Assembly (NCBI GenBank): GCA_027924645.1
Contig: BSBN01001807.1
Span: 12,604,001 to 12,668,000, forward strand
Source of the DNA: Cunninghamia lanceolata
Lineage: Eukaryota > Streptophyta > Pinopsida > Cupressales > Cupressaceae
Direction: 5' to 3'
Length of the DNA: 64,000 nucleotides
Shown here: positions 36,190-48,400 of the stretch, one piece after another
Layout of the letters: each line of letters opens with the position of its first letter
Numbering within the stretch: position 1 is the stretch's first letter
Notes under the pieces: generated by a model
Seen by the model: the letters and a program-made list of their open reading frames with translations, nothing else
Databases searched by the model: none
What the model was told of the DNA's origin: nothing
Translations under genes and position numbers: made by a program

Positions 36190-36448
36190 GAGGATTCTTA
36201 GATTTTTAAAAGATAATAAAAATATAGATTTTATCCAAGATAAAATGATGGAAATATAGAGGAACCAAGATAAAATGGTCAATTCACTTGAAAGGTTTGT
36301 GTATAGCATGCAAAATTTAGTTCCAACTAAAACATCTCAAAAAGAAGACATAGATCCTATCCAAGAGGAGTTTATATGAATATAGAAAGAGCAATAAAAA
36401 GTTAGAGAATCATTTGAAGAATAATTGTCTAGATTGCTAGATGGATAC
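36190..36448 (+). pseudogene. G3 first reading frame, 5' part
   Basis: The frame reads LKDNKNIDFIQDKMMEI, NSLERFVYSMQNLVPT and DPIQEEFI, then a Gln/Lys/Glu-rich coiled stretch ending SRLLDGY at the H insertion. TAG stops occur where Gln is likely. It is at the position of gag, but I see no gag family signature; predicted helix and coiled coil only. It continues at 63524. Confidence 0.55.
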
Positions 36449-39400
36449 TATTAGGACCTACAATTATCTAGGGTTTTAGGGCCGCTTTTAAAAAGTGTTA
36501 TCCCTGATCTCAAAATTCCTAAACCCTTCCTTCTGATGGTGTGCTTTAATTTTATGTTTTGTCGTTGACCCTTGGTCCCAGTTGTCGGTCTTTTAAGTTA
36601 TGAATTGAGCAGGTCTATATATCATGTTTTACCGACCCCTTTGTCCTAAGCTACTGGTCGAGAGTCCTGTGAATATTTGAAAATATTAATGCCTAAGTCT
36701 ATGATACGAGCGGTGAATTATGATGAGGACACTTGACAATCTAGCACGCATCTGCAAGCTTTAGAGACTTGTACTTTGTCAAGGTCACACTGCTGTGGAA
36801 TGATGCCACTTGTCTAGTGGGCCCGCGGTCTTGCTAAAACCAAAGCTAAGGGAAATCCAACTGTGTAGTCTTTGATTGGTCGTGCACTACCGTGAAGGAC
36901 ATGTTGATAGATCTAAGTTGGAATTGCACTATTGTGATTTGATGCCATGTGTATAGGACCTACCAAGCACATGCAGTGCTTGGAAGATAGTACGTTCCAC
37001 TTGGTAGTCTACGACGATCTCACACCACCAAAAATTTGGGACCTGATGGGGAGTGCGGGGACGTGAGTGTTAAACATCTAGAATACTAAGAGGGGGGTGA
37101 ATCAATATTACCTGAAACCACTTAATCATTTAAACGTTCATTCCACATAGCATATTTAATTTGTAGTAAGAAAGGAATGCATGAAATCAACCATTAAAGC
37201 ACATGACACATGAATACCATATTTTTATGTGGAAAACCCAACAAGGGAAAAAACATAGTGAAGATTAGATCACAATATATTAATAATGCAACCAGTTAAG
37301 GTTGATACAATTGGTGGACTCACTGTCCAAAAGAGAATGCTAACTACAAGTGGCTCACTGCCAAAGGACTCACTGTCCTGAATAGAAAGAGATAGAAGAA
37401 GGGGTGGCTCACTACCAAGTATGAACTACTAGTAGTGCATTTGACTCATGCTAGAGATACAGTTCCACTAAAGCTCAGAATACTGACTTTGCACACTTCA
37501 TCTTCACCACAATATTATCTGATTCTTCTTTGCATCATATTTTTCTCTCTCTCTCACACACACTTTACTCTTTCACACACTCTACTCCATTTCCCACACA
37601 CTCACACAAGACATCAATCTTGTATATATATCGTACTCAAGCAAAAACATCAACCAGGTCGACAGATAGATGCACCATGCAGCTTCATGTTCTGTTGGCC
37701 CAAAACTCAACCCTATATGCTTAACAGAGAGAACCAAACTAGTAGCACATTTATATAGGTTGACACAACTTATAATTAGTCCCAAGACTTTGTTCCATTC
37801 ATGAATCAACTTTGCACAACGTCAACACCTTTAGATCAGCTCAATTGGTGAAGTAGCAATAGCATGAACTCTCTGTTAGTTCACAATTCAACATGCAGAC
37901 CACAAAAATTCTTACCACTTGGAGACAACACACTTCTGACATCCATAAACTTATCCTCAAATCCACATAGCAAGATATTCATCCACGGTGGAATGCGGAG
38001 CATTCCAATATATCACTGGCACTATCATTACACTGTCAATACAGAGTCTAGTACTCTGTCAACACTATCTTTCACTCCAGAGGGCTTCAAGACCAGATTC
38101 TTTGGATTTAGACTCCTTTAGTATCTAGCAATAATACATTACAACTGCATAGAAAAATTCTTCATAGCAGAGAAATGTAGACTGAAATAATGTGACCCTG
38201 CCATAGGTTCTGTGCATCAAATGCCTCAGGAAAATCTTCAGCAAATTGTGCCTGATTGCGAAGCCCCAAAAAGGAAAGACATCATGCTTATATGTACTCT
38301 CCTTCACATTGCACATAGCAACTTCTCTGGATCAACAATTATGTGTATTCTCTCCCATATCATACTTAGCAATTTCTCTGGACTAACACAACTGTATCTG
38401 TATACCTTGTTGAATCTCTCCGGACCAATACAACTGTATCCTTACACTTTGTTGCCATTCTCTAGACCAACACAACTATGTCTTTAACCTTTGTTGCCAT
38501 CAATGACAACACTGCTCACTGCCACTTACCCTTTGTTGCCATCAATGACAATATTGCTCACTGCCATGCTCATCAATCTCTTCATCATCATGCTTATGTT
38601 GCCAACAGTGAGATGGAGACACCTAACAAATTTTTGAAGATTGACATATGGAAATCTTTCTCTTATGGCACAAATTGATTAGTCGAAGACTTTTCAATGC
38701 ACACGGTGGATTTTTAATTCTCCCAGAATATCTTGAACCATTGACCTTGCTGTGACAAGCCTTGTATCAACAATTTACATTCAAAATTTGAAATTTTCTG
38801 TTGTAGATAGTATAGTTGAGTATGTAGTCAATAATGGTGGAACGATTGTTGCATGACAGTCTTGTCATGAAATTGAAGTTCTCAGCTATGTTCTAGTAGG
38901 AGCTAGGGTGTGTGAAGTAGTAAGTTTCCATTTGACCATAGAGGTTTGTGATTTGACACCAGGGACATTTCATCTGCTAATCTTACATTTTAGTTAGGTT
39001 ATTGGTAAACTGATTAGACATTCGATATCTGTGTGAGATATGTTTGCAGGCAGTCTCTAGTAAGCTATGAATAGCTCATGCCTCCTTTTGCTACTTCTAG
39101 AATTGTTATGTGATCTTTAGAGATTTTTAGATAAGGGTCAAGTGTGCAAAACTTGCAGGTGCCATAAATGGACTGATGGTGATTGTTGGTAAGTGGGAAG
39201 TACTCGGATGAAGAACCTTCATCCCTTTTTATCTATAAAAGGAAGTGTTTACGCGATCAATTTACATCAACTTTTTCCCTAGGCACGATGTAGAGTATTT
39301 TCCTTTTTATTTTGCCTTCTGTATCCTCCATTTCCTAAAGAAGCATGCCTCTGTTCTCATGGTTGCAAATCTGTCCATTTTGAAGTAAGAACAAGGAGAG

Positions 39401-40948
39401 TGTTGTCTAGGGAATGGATGGTTCAGGTGAAAAAAAAAGCCTATGGCATCAACAACCTTACTACTCCCTCAAATTCACCTATTAGTAGTGTCATTCTAGT
39501 GAGGGTGGTTAAGGTTTGCTTGAATACTCTAGCTGCATGCAACTGTCAGGATGAAGCAGAGGGAATTGTTGAAATTCCAACAACCTTAGCTGATTGGTAA
39601 AATTAGATGGTAAGGCAGAGAGGCATCATTATGTTCTCTTCTACTTTCCAGATCAATTGACACCCATTAGAGGCACAGTTGTGATAGCTAAAGAGTTTCA
39701 CATTTGGGTGATCCAGTTGATGATGAAGATTTGAGATTCTGTCAACAAAATCAGAGAATTGAATGTTTAAATGGAAACAACCTTGTCATCACCATCCCAG
39801 TTAATAGACATAGATGATTTCCTCAGGTTCTGAAGGTTAAGGGACCTTTCAATGGTCCTAAGGGCTCTGATGTTTGGTAGCCCTATATTGAATGATGGGG
39901 AGTCATGGGGGCAACCTAACTACCCATGCTCAAGAAATAAATGTAAAAAACAAAAGACAATTTTATCTTGAACTGACTCGAGAAGTTTGAAATTGGTTCA
40001 CATTCTCTTACACAACTGAATACTGTTGTAAACTTTTGAGGGAATATTGATGTAATGTAAGAGCTCCCCTTGTGTTATATAATGGTGGTAATCATTGGTT
40101 TGAGTGTTGGAAAACTTTTGGGATATTTGTTGTTGTTTATTATCATTGGGATAGGAACATAACATCTATTTGTGTCATTTGTCAAGAGCATGTACTCTCT
40201 GGTTTGAAAGATATAAATATAGTACTTGTCCTTGTAACTTTTATCTCCAATATATGCTGTAGTAGATATTTGAATAAAATAGCTAATGGTTGTTTTATCT
40301 TCATTTACACATTTGTTGTTATGTGTTTACTTCTTGTTTTAGTTTCTACTCAAGCAATAGAATAAATCTTTTCAAGAAGTAAATGGTATTTGTTGTGATG
40401 TAATAGGATAACTAACTACGAGAGTTGCATAGAAAAGGGATTTGACTAATTGACATCAATATCAAAGATATTGATTGTTCAGAAAATCACTGGAATCAAA
40501 TAGTAGATGGATAAAGATATAGTGTATGACTCTATTTGCCCATGATAAGCATCAATCCTCATATTACCCAGTTTCCCAATCATATATACATTAAAATTTT
40601 ATACCAACCATGTTGTTTAAATTATTCTTTACTATTTAATACTTTCATTTTGAAGGCCTAAGCTTAACAAATAATGCATAAACAAGAATATGATTAGTAC
40701 TTTATTTTTCTTTGAGTCTTGTAGTGAGAGTTGATCTGCCTTTTAGACACTTTGATTATTCATAAGTCCTTATTCTATATTAGGTGTTTACCAGAGGGGA
40801 ACCCACCTAGGCTTTGCATAGCTTGAAGAGTAGAGGAGATTGTCATGTTGACATCATCTCCTATTCATTGGTCCATTTTCTATCTATTTATCCTTAACTT
40901 GAGAGTTGTCATAGAGAGGTCAATAGGGTACATTTTGGAGCACCAACA
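36449..40948 (+). repeat. 5' LTR of H, split by solo LTR S4
   Basis: It starts TATTAGGACC (TG changed to TA; the 3' copy has TGTTAGGACC) and ends gagcaccaaca. A TATA box ctataaaag at about 39233 fits the transcription start. No gene is present. The removal of S4 and one GTGAG restores alignment with 55010-55040. Confidence 0.9.
37068..38607 (-). mobile_element. Solo copia LTR S4
   Basis: It is flanked by GTGAG at 37063-37067 and 38608-38612. On the minus strand it starts TGTTGGCAAC and ends ttagtattctagatgtttaaca. The inner gattcacccccc tract, ttttccacat motif and ggctcactgcc repeats match the S3 and C1 LTRs. It has 1,540 bp and no internal region. The 3' LTR of H shows the empty site. Confidence 0.95.
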
Positions 40949-41165
40949 GACTAGTGAACCTACTGGGAACTAGAGGTTGTCCATTGGTAGGGTCATTTCA
41001 AGTTTTAAATAATCATTTACTGACCGTGTTGTGGTTTTATCTTTGTCATACTATTTTTTATCTATTTGGGTGTGGGAAGTGTGTAAGATCTTTTGTCCAA
41101 TCCCTGAGGTGGATGGCAACTCTACAATTTTAAAAGGAGTTGATTATCTTCTTTACTATTCAATA
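40949..41165 (+). other. H leader with candidate primer site
   Basis: TAGTGAACCTACTGGGAAC begins a few bases after the LTR and could be a primer site with its first G changed. The tRNA is not identified. Confidence 0.4.
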
Positions 41166-43000
41166 ATGGATAGGATAAGATCATTGCACAACAACTTGAA
41201 CAAGAAGCTAGTGACAAATGATAAAGACAAGGATTAGGCTACTTGGAAAATGAAGGATAAAGGTGAGTCATCTAATCCTCATGTTGAAGTTGAGCATCCC
41301 ACTGTTAAAGAATGATTAGTAGGTTATGAAAGTGATGCTTCGACAAATAAACTTAATACATCAAAAGAATAGGAAAGATGGCTTATCCTAAAACAAGAAA
41401 GGATTGAGAGAGAAAGAGATAGAGAGGCTGCTTTGAAGAGATTTTATGATGCTCTGAAATCTAGAAGTTCCACTTTAGTCACAAATGCTACAGTTAATAT
41501 AGGGTCGTCTAAAATACCAGTAGTATGACCTCATGATGTGACCAATCCTCATGATTGATTTGATGGTGGTTATCATGATGGTGAAAACCCTAGAATAAAT
41601 ATCAGAGGTGAAGCCAAAAGGGGAAGAGGGGAAGAAATACCAAGGAGATCTGATACCCCTAGAAGTCAAGGTGCAGTTAAAGAGATAGACTTCCTTTGAG
41701 TAGAAGTGGCTAGATTAGAAGCAAAAAATGAGGTTAGTGAATTAAGAAGGAGGATTGATATGGTTAATAATATCGGCCATGTAAATATCCCTGTAGGAAA
41801 TGAAAATGCAAATGCTGGAGTTTAAAATAATCAGAGAGCAAACCAAGGATTAAATTAGGGTTACCAAGATAATCCATGTGATAACCAACATAACTTTTCT
41901 AGGTCACCTCTTAATCTAGCTAGGTATAGGCAACTAAATTTTATAGGGATCCTTGGTTTTCCCAATCTTGTCCCAAATGAGATCAGGACTCGATTGGCGA
42001 AGTTCCTAGGGAACAATGTTGTTTGAGGAGTACACTTGAGATATTTTGATAATTTGATGCATGAATTTAAGGTGGAGGATGAAGATGTGCTCATGAATCT
42101 GTTTGTGAGACGAGACTACTAGGGAATGGTATAAAATTTTACCAGAAAGAAACATTAATTCATGGAGAGACTTCTAGAATATGTTTAGAGAACATTATGG
42201 GGATAATTCTGATGCAAGATTCACAATAAATGAATTTACAAGTATTACTAAAGGGATAAATGAATAGGTATCAAAGTTTAACAATAAATCTGTTAGAATA
42301 TTAGCACATATACCACCTCACTTAAGACCAAATGAATCTATGTGTTTGGTCTTATATAGTAATGCTTATGACAGTAAAATGCAGTTTTTGTTGAGGGATA
42401 AAAATTCTCAAACAATCAAGGATGCATATAGAGTTGCTTTGAATATTGAGAGAAATAGAAAGTCTTCAAGAAAATTTCATAAGAGAAGTGACCAAAAAAT
42501 TACACCTCAGGATAAAGAACAAGGTAATAGAGCTTCTGCCATGGATAAGTGTGAAAAGCTATGGAGGGTTGTTAAAGAAATGAAGATTTCCATGGCAAAG
42601 AGTGATAAAGGACTCACTAATGATAGGCCTACTTTTGTGAGGCAAGAGAGAATGCCAAGACTATCAGACCAACCTTATAACACAAATTGGCAAAATGGGA
42701 AGCCAGTTCCTCCAAATAATAGGGCAAATCCTGGTAGAGAAACTCTTGACCCTTTGAGAAAAGGGGTGTATGGAGTTGAGGACAACTTCTAGTGTTTAGT
42801 TTGTCAGGCTTCTCATTCCCCTTCCTTATGTGTTGTTGCTAAATCAATTATTGACTAGAAGGTCTTTGTGATGAATGCAGTGATATGGATGACCAAGAGG
42901 ACTAGAATATAAATGTAGTCTTTACCCGTAATTTTGTAAGCGAAGAGTATAACACGTCTGATGAAGAGGGTGTGTTGGATGATGATGTTGAAAATATAAG
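41166..43000 (+). pseudogene. H gag
   Basis: The start is the ATG at 41166 (MDRIRSLHNNLNKK). A charged N-terminal part (KQERIERERDREAALKRF) is followed by LARYRQLNFIGILGFPN and a retrotrans_gag region: VEDEDVLMNLFVRR, a frameshift near 42120, NWYKILPERNINSW, MFREHYGDN and ITKGINE. A long open stretch at 42340-42792 covers the C-terminal part, followed by a Cys-rich knuckle CLVCQASHSPSLC at about 42793. TAG stops are frequent. Confidence 0.8.
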
Positions 43001-43979
43001 ACTGAAAATTATCTTAAGCAACAAGTCTTCATTGATGATGATGATGATGATCAACATGTTTTTCAATTGGATTCAAAGAACCCTATGATTCATCTAAGAA
43101 TACCTTCTAATGAGGAAATTAGATCCTTGACTTTTGCCAAGATTGCTCAGGTTAAGAGTGATTACAACTTGAGAAGAAAGAAGATTCAAGGGGAAAGCAA
43201 TACTGTAGGGAAAATAGGTAGTATTTTTTTTTAAGAAGATTATACTATCCCTAATCTCAAGAGAAATGTGAGTATTCAAAGTCAATCCAATGAAATATTG
43301 GTGAAAATTAATCCACATAACAATCCACATCAAAAGACTAAAGAAACCAAAGGGAAAGACAATAGTAAGAAGGGTAGTGAGAGAATTAATCCAAGAAAGG
43401 AAAAGAAAAATGTTCCTCAGGTTCTTGTTATACATGATGGTACTATCTGTGATAATCCCTTACCAAGATACATCCCTCTAGATATGGCTTAGATTCTTAG
43501 CCAAATAAGGGTAACTATCCCCTTGTTATAAATAATGAGGATACTAGAACATAAAGGTAAGACCTTGGCTATTATTGATGATGCAGTGCCAAACCAATTA
43601 GAAGATCGAACTGAGGGCAGTGCCGAATTAGAAAAAGGGGATACAATAGTAGAGACTAGTAAAAAGTGGGATCCTAAGACACCAGAGATATATTTGGGAA
43701 CTACTAAGTAAAAATACCCCTCTCTAGTTGATCCATTTTATGTCAATTTGGTCATAAAGGATAAGTTACTGAGGAATTGTATGACTCAGGAGCTTCAACA
43801 AATATTATGCCTTTGGAAATCATGAATAAGTTAGGTTTGAAAGTGACAAAACCATATGGAAAGTTCTTTGCTATGGATTCAAAGGAGGTCCCTATCATTG
43901 GGGTAATAAAAAAATTGGTTTCAAATTAACAACTTATCCACAAAAGGATTACAAAAAGAATATTACTATAGTTGACATC
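43001..43979 (+). pseudogene. H gag-protease linker and protease, first part
   Basis: A Lys-rich linker precedes the protease. The catalytic motif ELYDSGASTNIMPLE has its D-S-G-A-S at 43783-43797, intact. LGLKVTKPYGKFFAMDSKEV and ITIVDI follow, and then N is inserted at 43980. The protease resumes at 50507 as PPRYGMLLSKKWAATI. This gives an exact coding test of the insertion. Confidence 0.88.
43975..43979. repeat. Target-site duplication ACATC of N (left copy)
   Basis: ACATC at 43975-43979 is repeated at 50502-50506. Removing N and one copy restores the protease reading (VDI-PPRYGMLLS). Confidence 0.93.
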
Positions 43980-44711
43980 TGTTATCCTTGAATTTTAGCT
44001 CACTCAATTCATGGGATAACTTCTACGAAACTTGTTTGTTTCATAGCCCACGCCCTCTAAGCATGCAAATCAAGACATTTCTAGGTCGTCTCGGGCATGG
44101 TTTGATCCATCGAGGAATCTCTCTGATTCGGGTCATGTTTCATTTTAGTAATTTGTGAGAGTTTGTTTTTTCAGTGTTTGTCTTTTTGAAGGTTTAGATG
44201 TAATTATGCTAAAATTTTGCGCATTTGCATAGGGGATGTAATTGTAGAATTTTTTTTTGCAATTACACTTCCACTGTGGCACGATTGGCCATTAATGGTC
44301 ATTTATTGAAAGATTTTGAAAATCTTTTTCTCCCTTATCTTTGCATTTTGATTTATTTTTCTTCATTTTTACTATTGCACGTTGCTTCTCTTTACTCCTT
44401 CTGCGTCCTAGTTGCTCGTATCCATCATTTTCATGTTTCACATTTGGATCTGAGTTCGTTGTTTAGGAATGTATTTCTTGTACATCAACTCTGTGTTATA
44501 TTACTTTATTGTTACTCATTGTTTTCTTCGAAGCCCTAGTTTTGTATGTTTTTCAAAACTAGGTTTTTGTTTTATTGTTTACCTTTTTTGTTGTGTGTTG
44601 TTTTGCTTTCATCATTTTTCTCTTCCCAGTCATTTGTTTCGTTCTGAAACCCTATGTTTCGTTCCTGTGAATAACCTTGCCTTTTTAGCATTGTTGTTTT
44701 TAGTTTTTTAT
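43980..44711 (+). other. Left AT-rich part of N
   Basis: No coding signal. T-rich, with a long poly-T near 44249-44257. Two overlapping open stretches at 44225-44738 are Phe/Leu/Cys-rich by composition and are not called genes. Confidence 0.5.
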
Positions 44712-45214
44712 CATGGTTGTTCAAAGTTTAATCTTTGAACAACATGATCAAAGGATCATATGATTGTTTAGAGTTTATCATATGTTGTTCAGAGATTAGA
44801 CTCTAAACAATCATATGATCTCTGTGCCATTACCATTGCCATATTCCTTTATAGGATGTCGTGCATAGTTTGAACTCAGCACAACATCCAAGCTTAGGAT
44901 GTTGTATGGAGTTTGAACTCTGCACGACATCCTAAGATGTTATTACTTGTTCTACCAACAATCCAAAGATTGTTGTGTGGAGTTGAAATTTTGCACAATA
45001 ATCTCTAAAAACCCTTGCCGCATATCTTAAGTGTAGATGCCGTGCAAACTTTAAACTCTGCATGACACCTACTTTTAGATGTCGCACTGAGTTTAAATCC
45101 CGCATGACATCTCATGATCATTCTTCACAAACACTATAAAGTGTTGTGTCAACTTTAAACTTTGCACAACATAGAGAGCAATATGTTGTGTGGAGTTTAA
45201 AGTCTGCACAACAT
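44712..45214. repeat. Array of about nine hairpin-forming repeats in N
   Basis: Palindromic units lie at 44712-44746, 44754-44820, 44854-44889, 44895-44934, 44967-45004, 45034-45071, 45077-45112, 45141-45172 and 45183-45214. Most follow the plan gatgttgtgtggag-tttaaa-ctctgcacaacatc, with the two halves reverse complementary. The second unit has perfect 21-base arms (44754-44774 and 44800-44820) around a 25-base loop. Arms differ between units but mostly stay paired within a unit. The array sits upstream of the long reading frame of N. Confidence 0.88.
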
Positions 45215-45492
45215 GACCTGTCTACCCCTCGAAAAAACTAAGTCATATACCAGTTGTATGAAGGGATGTAGATTAGAGATTTTTCTCTGATGCGCATCTC
45301 ATCTGTCTAAAATTTTCTAACACTAGAAATAATACAAAATACTCAAATGGGAGATTTTTCTAGTATTGCACATGAAATTTTCTAAGTGTAGAAGTGATGT
45401 TTTTTCCTGCAATTGCACAAAGGCGGAATGCATGAAATTTTTCTAAGATTGAGAAATTTCTAAAAAGTCAAATTTTTGTAGTTGTTTGTAAG

Positions 45493-48400
45493 ATGTCTGA
45501 ATCCTCCCCAAAGAAGAAGATGAAGTACAGATTTCAAGGTGTCATTCTGACAATTTCTGTAGAGTTAAATATTGATGACATCAAGGATATAGAAATTGGA
45601 CATGTAGATATGTCTAAATTATTGGAGAGGGTGAATCAATAGCTAGTACCAACACACATGCAATGCATTCTAAATAGTGATATTCATTTGGTATCCACAT
45701 TCCCAGTGTCTACACAGAACCCTGATTTTGTATTGGCTATGACAGGGAATTTTGACAAAGACACTAAAAGCATATCTAATGCAAATGGTAATGTTATCAT
45801 ACAATTGTTAGGGTTAGCCGGCAGAAGATATCAATTAAATGCAAATAAAGATTAAATAGAGGAATGGAAATACATAGAAATAATAATAGCGAGAGACAAG
45901 TTTTAACGTGGTTCACCCAAACTGGGGCTACATCCACCAAACAGAGAGTCCAATATTATTATTATCCAATAAATCAAAAATGATTACAATCAGCAATCCC
46001 TGCAACTCAATACTGCTGCAAAATGCTACAATACAATACCCAAACCCTAACCCTTGGCTGCTTTTTATTAAGCTTTTTGTCGGTTACAAAAATAGGGTTT
46101 TCTTATGTTGGTCAATGAAAAATAACTCCCGGTGCTTTATAAAATAATAAAAAACCATGTGATGTTTTGGGGGCGTTGCCCCTTGACCCCGTCTTGGGGG
46201 CACTGCCCCCAAACCCCCGCAAGGGCCCTGCCCCTTGACCCCGTAGGGATTTGGGGGGGAAACTGCGCTGATAAAAGAGGTGTAAATATAACCTCCGAGT
46301 TTGATTAGGCTCCATATAACAACAACAATTGGATGCAAATTTATTTGACATAGTTTTTAGGTGTCTAGATATTGAGAATTATGCTGATCTTACTATTGAG
46401 GATGCACAAAAGCACTATGAGACTCATACAGACAAGTGCAAGAGAATCATCAACACAAGATGGCTCAAGACTTCTAGGCCTACAATCTCAAGATGGCCTA
46501 AGAACATCTTCAGGAGTGAGTTTATCGAAGAGGTGGGTGATCTCATAACCCTCCTCAACAAGGTAAAAGGCCTTTCTACATCAAACACTTTTTAGGAATG
46601 GGTGTATCAATACATTCATGTCATTAAAAAGGGGAATCATAAGATATGGCGGGGATAACATATTAGTGACTCTATTTGTGAACAATTGTCAAAAGTATCC
46701 ACAACATTGAAGTTCTACATGACTTCATACTTGGTATATGCTGCTGCAACAATGAAACATTTCCCAGGACTTACATCAGGAGAGTGATTCTTGTATATGA
46801 GTATTACCTCAAGTTAACCCTAAAAGAGAGCATCAAACATTTTAGAAGGGTGAATGATGCATTCTTCTACAACTACATCTGCATGTTGGAAAAGGACCTT
46901 GAGAAGAAGAGGGTTTCAGATGAAGCATGGGAACAAGGAAAAAAGTTTGGATGCATATTATTACAATTCCCTACTTTCACTTACATCAAAGCCAGTTGTT
47001 TCTGTGGACAATCATAAATGCTTCCAAGGTATCTAGGTGATAGATTGATTCTAATGGAATTGTATAGACAGGTTATGAATGTACATATCAAGCAAGATAG
47101 ATCTCATAGAGGTGGCTTTAAGTTTCAATTTCAAATTGGTAGATATGGTATTTCTACAACTCCCAAAGCCAAAGCAATGGAGATAGAATTGCAATGGATT
47201 ACCTTAAAGAGATAAAGGAAAAGACTGGATTTTGATTACTGAGGGATGAATGACAAGATAAAGGTAATTACATTCATGTCCATAAGGCTAAAGATGTTTG
47301 GGCCGAATGCTAGACTAAGGAAGATGTAAGGAGAATGGACTACAGTCAACTCTTTTTGGATCAAGTGAGGAATTTTTAATTGGTTGATATTCCAGAGGAT
47401 ATGCAGGGTGAAGTTGATATAGTTGAAGCTATGTATATGGGAAACACGATCACCAATAATCCTCTTCCTGAAATTCAATGGTCACAAAAGGAGATGGTCT
47501 TGATAAGAGAAATATTTCAAAAAATTCTTGCTAATACAAATGTTTGACTACAAAAGAAAGGTCTAAAGTTGAAACCTTTCAAAATAGGTTTAGAGGAGGA
47601 GTATATAGAGGGACCTGCAGGGAAGAGAGAGGAGTTAAGGACAAAGAATAAAGAGGATACTCTTGCTAGTGACAAGAGGCTTAAGTTTGTTTTCAAAATA
47701 GGAGATAAAGGTAAGAGAAAGGAAAAGGAAGGAACATCTGCATGACCAGATGTTGATCAAGAGGAGACAACTGCAGAGGAATCACAAGAGCTTCTTATCT
47801 ACTCTCAAGTGGAATCTACATAGGTGACACCTCCTCATTCCTCTCCTTTAGATTCAAATGTTCAAACCCCTATGGCTTCCATCTCATCAAGTGCACAATA
47901 GTTACCATCTATTTCCATTAGTCCTTAGTCACCCAATGTATCACTTCATTTTGTTCATTCATCTCCCTCAACACCTGATAACGAGTCATTGTTTGATCAA
48001 CCTCTTGATAATGTTGATAATGTTTTTATTTCTCTTTCATCCATGCCCAATTTATCTGATGTTCCCACATCAATGATTGATCCAATAACACAGTCTGAGT
48101 TTGAAAAGTTTTTGGCCTCTACCTCTTCCAAAGTGACTGTTGATGTAAATCCTACTACTATGCAAACACAAACTCTAGCCATTGTTACCCTCACTTCACT
48201 TGTGTCAGCATCAGTACAAGATCCTCCCATTCCACCTGTGTCACAAGAATCTACAGTTCCTCCTATGTCTTCCCAAACTTTGACGACAGAAATAAGAGGT
48301 GATACCTTTGTCCTTCCACCATGGCTAATGACTCATAAGTCAGAAAGAAAGAAAAAAGTTGTGTCACTTGAAGATTTTGACTATGGTTAGCTAGCTCTAG

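Noticed and set aside
37435..37758. 107-codon open stretch with Thr/His/Ser-rich translation
   Set aside because: It lies inside solo LTR S4 over a ctctctcacacac tract; low complexity only.
44225..44738. Two overlapping Phe/Cys/Leu-rich open stretches in N
   Set aside because: Poly-T composition explains them; no start context or conserved motif.
44712..45214. CRISPR array
   Set aside because: The repeats are palindromic and variable, spacers are irregular, and the genome is eukaryotic.
46170..46258. GC-rich block as a CpG island or riboswitch
   Set aside because: It is inside solo LTR S5 and made of short inverted copies of ggggcactgcccc, a known type of LTR sequence.
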